A stretch of 64,000 nt of DNA from Azospirillum thermophilum (lineage in GTDB: Bacteria > Pseudomonadota > Alphaproteobacteria > Azospirillales > Azospirillaceae): positions 608,414-672,413 of the forward strand of contig NZ_CP029357.1 of the NCBI RefSeq assembly GCF_003130795.1, written 5' to 3'. The notes below the pieces were generated by a model. It did no database searches, was not told the origin of the DNA, and was given only the letters and a program-made list of their open reading frames with translations. Made by a program: the position numbers and the translations under genes. Below are positions 62,518 through 64,000 of this stretch, piece after piece. Position 1 is the stretch's first letter; every line of letters begins with the position of its first letter.

Positions 62518-64000
62518 ATGCGAATGTCATCCTCCTGCCTATTGCGCGGGGTTCTCCTTTGCGCAGTCCTCTCCGGCTCGCTGTCGGCAGCGCCGGTGCG
62601 GAGGTGGCGCCGTCTCTTCACCGGCCCCTCTGCTCTTCACCGATCCCGGTACCAGGCAACCAACGCTGGAGCGGATCAAGCCGCAGCAGGACGCCGACGG
62701 ACGGGGGACCCCCATCTCCGAAGGCGATGACGCCGCAAAGACGTGGCTGCACGTCTCCCGGGTGGTGATCGGTGTCATGGGCGCTTCCGCGGTCCCCGGC
62801 ACGAAGCCGGCATGGTCGCCGTCCGCCGCCATCCGGGACGAGGTGGAGCGCCGCTGGCGCGCCGGGCAGGCCGGCGACGGAAACGGCTGCCGGGGGGGCC
62901 CCGCCCGGGCTTTTCCCGCCATCGCCTGGCCGGAGCAGAAAGGCGACCGGGCCGGCGCGCTCCACCTGCATGACGGTCGCGGAGCTCTTCAGGCTCTCCG
63001 ACATCCTCAAGCAGGTCATGAGGGAGCAGGGGCACGACTTCAATCTCGTCGTGATACCGGAACAGGAGGTCAGCGACGGGTCGGGGGACGAAAAGGCGAC
63101 CGACCTGCATCTGACGATCGTGAACGCGACGGTGCGGGACGTCGTCGTGCTGCCGTCTCCCGGCAACAAGGCGGCCAGTGATCGCCGGTCCGCCGCCGTG
63201 GCGGAGCGGTGCCGGCTGAAGGGAGTGAGCGACTTTCCGCTCGTAGAGAGCTACCTCAACCAGTTGAAGAGCGAAGGGTCGCTGACCACCGCTGCGCTCG
63301 AACGGCAGATCCTGCTGGCCGAGGACATCCCCGGCGTATCGGTGGAGGTCTTCCTGCGGCCGGACTGCGACGAGGTCGGCGGCACGCAGCTCGTCGCCTC
63401 CGTCACGGTCGACGAGCGGGAGTACCAGGCCAGCCTGGACAACCGCGCCTCCAAGTTCACCGGCCCGATGGAGGCCACGGCGGGCGTCCGCTTCCGATCC
63501 CTGATCACCCAGGGCGATGAGATCGGCCTCACCGCCTACAACACGCTGAACAGGGAGCAGGTCTTCGGCCTGATCGACGGCAGCACCGCGCGATCGGAAC
63601 GTCCGGCCTGCGGCTGCGCGGCAGCTTCGGGGCCGGCCGCTCCATCCCCGGCGATTTCCTGCGCTATGTCGGCTACGACGGGATGCTGTTCACCACCGGC
63701 ATCGGGCTGACCTATCCGGTGGTCAGGAGCCGGCGCTTCAGCCTGTTCGCCGAGACGGATCTGACCTACCAGAATTCCCGGATCAGCGTCGACGACGTCA
63801 GGGATCCGGGGCATTCCACGCGGCAGAGCACGGCCAGGACCACCGTCCTGCGGGCCGGGCTGCAGGGAAGCTGGTTCGGCGACGGGCCGGGCGCGCGGCG
63901 GGACCTGGCCTTCGACCTCAAGGCGCATCGCGGGCTGCCGTTCCTCGACGCGACCGGTCCCGGGGACATCCTGTCCCCCCGGCCCGGCGGACAGGGCGTC
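62518..64000 (+). pseudogene. TpsB/FhaC-type two-partner secretion transporter, frameshifted, runs off right edge
   Basis: Pieces of an outer-membrane TpsB transporter (FhaC/ShlB/HecB family) follow each other in different frames. Frame 1: signal peptide SCLLRGVLLCAVLSGSLSAA from 62518. Frame 2 (about 62600-62830): the plug-helix-like FTDPGTRQPTLERIKPQQD and a POTRA start (VVIGVMGASAVP). Frame 3 (about 62960-63590): TVAELFRLSDILKQVMREQG, IPEQEV, then LTTAALERQILLAEDIPGVS and the first barrel strands YQASLDNRASKFTGP. Then frame 2 again from about 63590: AIGTSGLRLRGSFGAGRSIP, the barrel, to the window edge. At least three frame changes; the last is explained by an extra CG in GCGCG near 63590. 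Either a dying gene or sequence errors. The partner TpsA exoprotein gene would be outside the window. Confidence 0.7.

Overview
The window is GC-rich chromosomal or chromid DNA from a proteobacterium. Codon use, CTTG-type -35 boxes, the TRAP and ABC sugar-acid catabolic gene sets and the protein families present suggest an alphaproteobacterium of the Rhodospirillales, probably Azospirillum-like; this is an inference, because there is no rRNA or other phylogenetic marker. I see no tRNA, rRNA, insertion sequence, prophage or CRISPR array. The only broken gene is at the right edge.

Layout. 1-2906 (minus): a surface-protein export cassette made of a TolC-type lipoprotein, a periplasmic adaptor and the N-terminus of a LEPR-XLL protein that runs off the left edge. 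3624-12690: a four-carbon acid-sugar (probably D-threonate) island with a DhnA/LsrF-type aldolase, a DeoR regulator, a DUF1537 kinase, divergent PdxA2, a LacI regulator, a TRAP transporter with fused DctQM and a VOC protein. 12803-13483: tenA. 13613-16286: an arsenic operon (arsR-arsI-arsC-acr3) behind two operators that flank and overlap its promoter. 16283-19902: an AraC regulator divergent from a TonB-dependent receptor and a DUF2218 protein (iron uptake). 19925-35381 (all minus): a complete inositol catabolic island (iolC, iolD, iolE, mmsA, sugar ABC transporter, two Gfo/Idh/MocA dehydrogenases, rpiR-type iolR, iolB) plus a VanX-type dipeptidase. 35682-40174: an NAD-dependent formate dehydrogenase of two genes, with a fused diaphorase subunit. 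40384-43290: an aldo/keto reductase, a DUF2852 protein, two tandem small-RNA-like units and a NYN-domain nuclease gene. 43304-49129: a glycosyltransferase-like protein, a TetR regulator and a choline ABC transporter whose binding protein faces its own permease and ATPase. 49258-54832: LysE exporter, AGCS symporter, GntP permease, tautomerase/LysR pair and a small hypothetical. 54826-59277: galacturonate genes (LacI regulator, uxaB, exuT). 59381-61808: a tiny secreted protein, a possible 26-residue membrane peptide, a thioredoxin-reductase-like flavoprotein and a periplasmic hypothetical. 61809-64000: an AT-richer stretch followed by a frameshifted two-partner-secretion transporter gene.

How it works together. 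Most of the window is a nutrient-scavenging toolkit for plant- or soil-derived carbon (inositol, threonate, galacturonate, formate, choline), each module with its own regulator, interleaved with metal stress and iron acquisition.

The most interesting non-textbook signals are: (i) two tandem copies of a 70-nt structured RNA, each with its own promoter and the same terminator, the second ending right before the ribosome binding site of the NYN nuclease gene; (ii) a set of RGAA-N6-TTCY palindromes in every promoter-bearing gap of the iol island; (iii) a 12-bp palindrome CTRATATATYAG at four separate places; (iv) an orphan plus-strand terminator between iolB and iolR; (v) the decaying TpsB gene.
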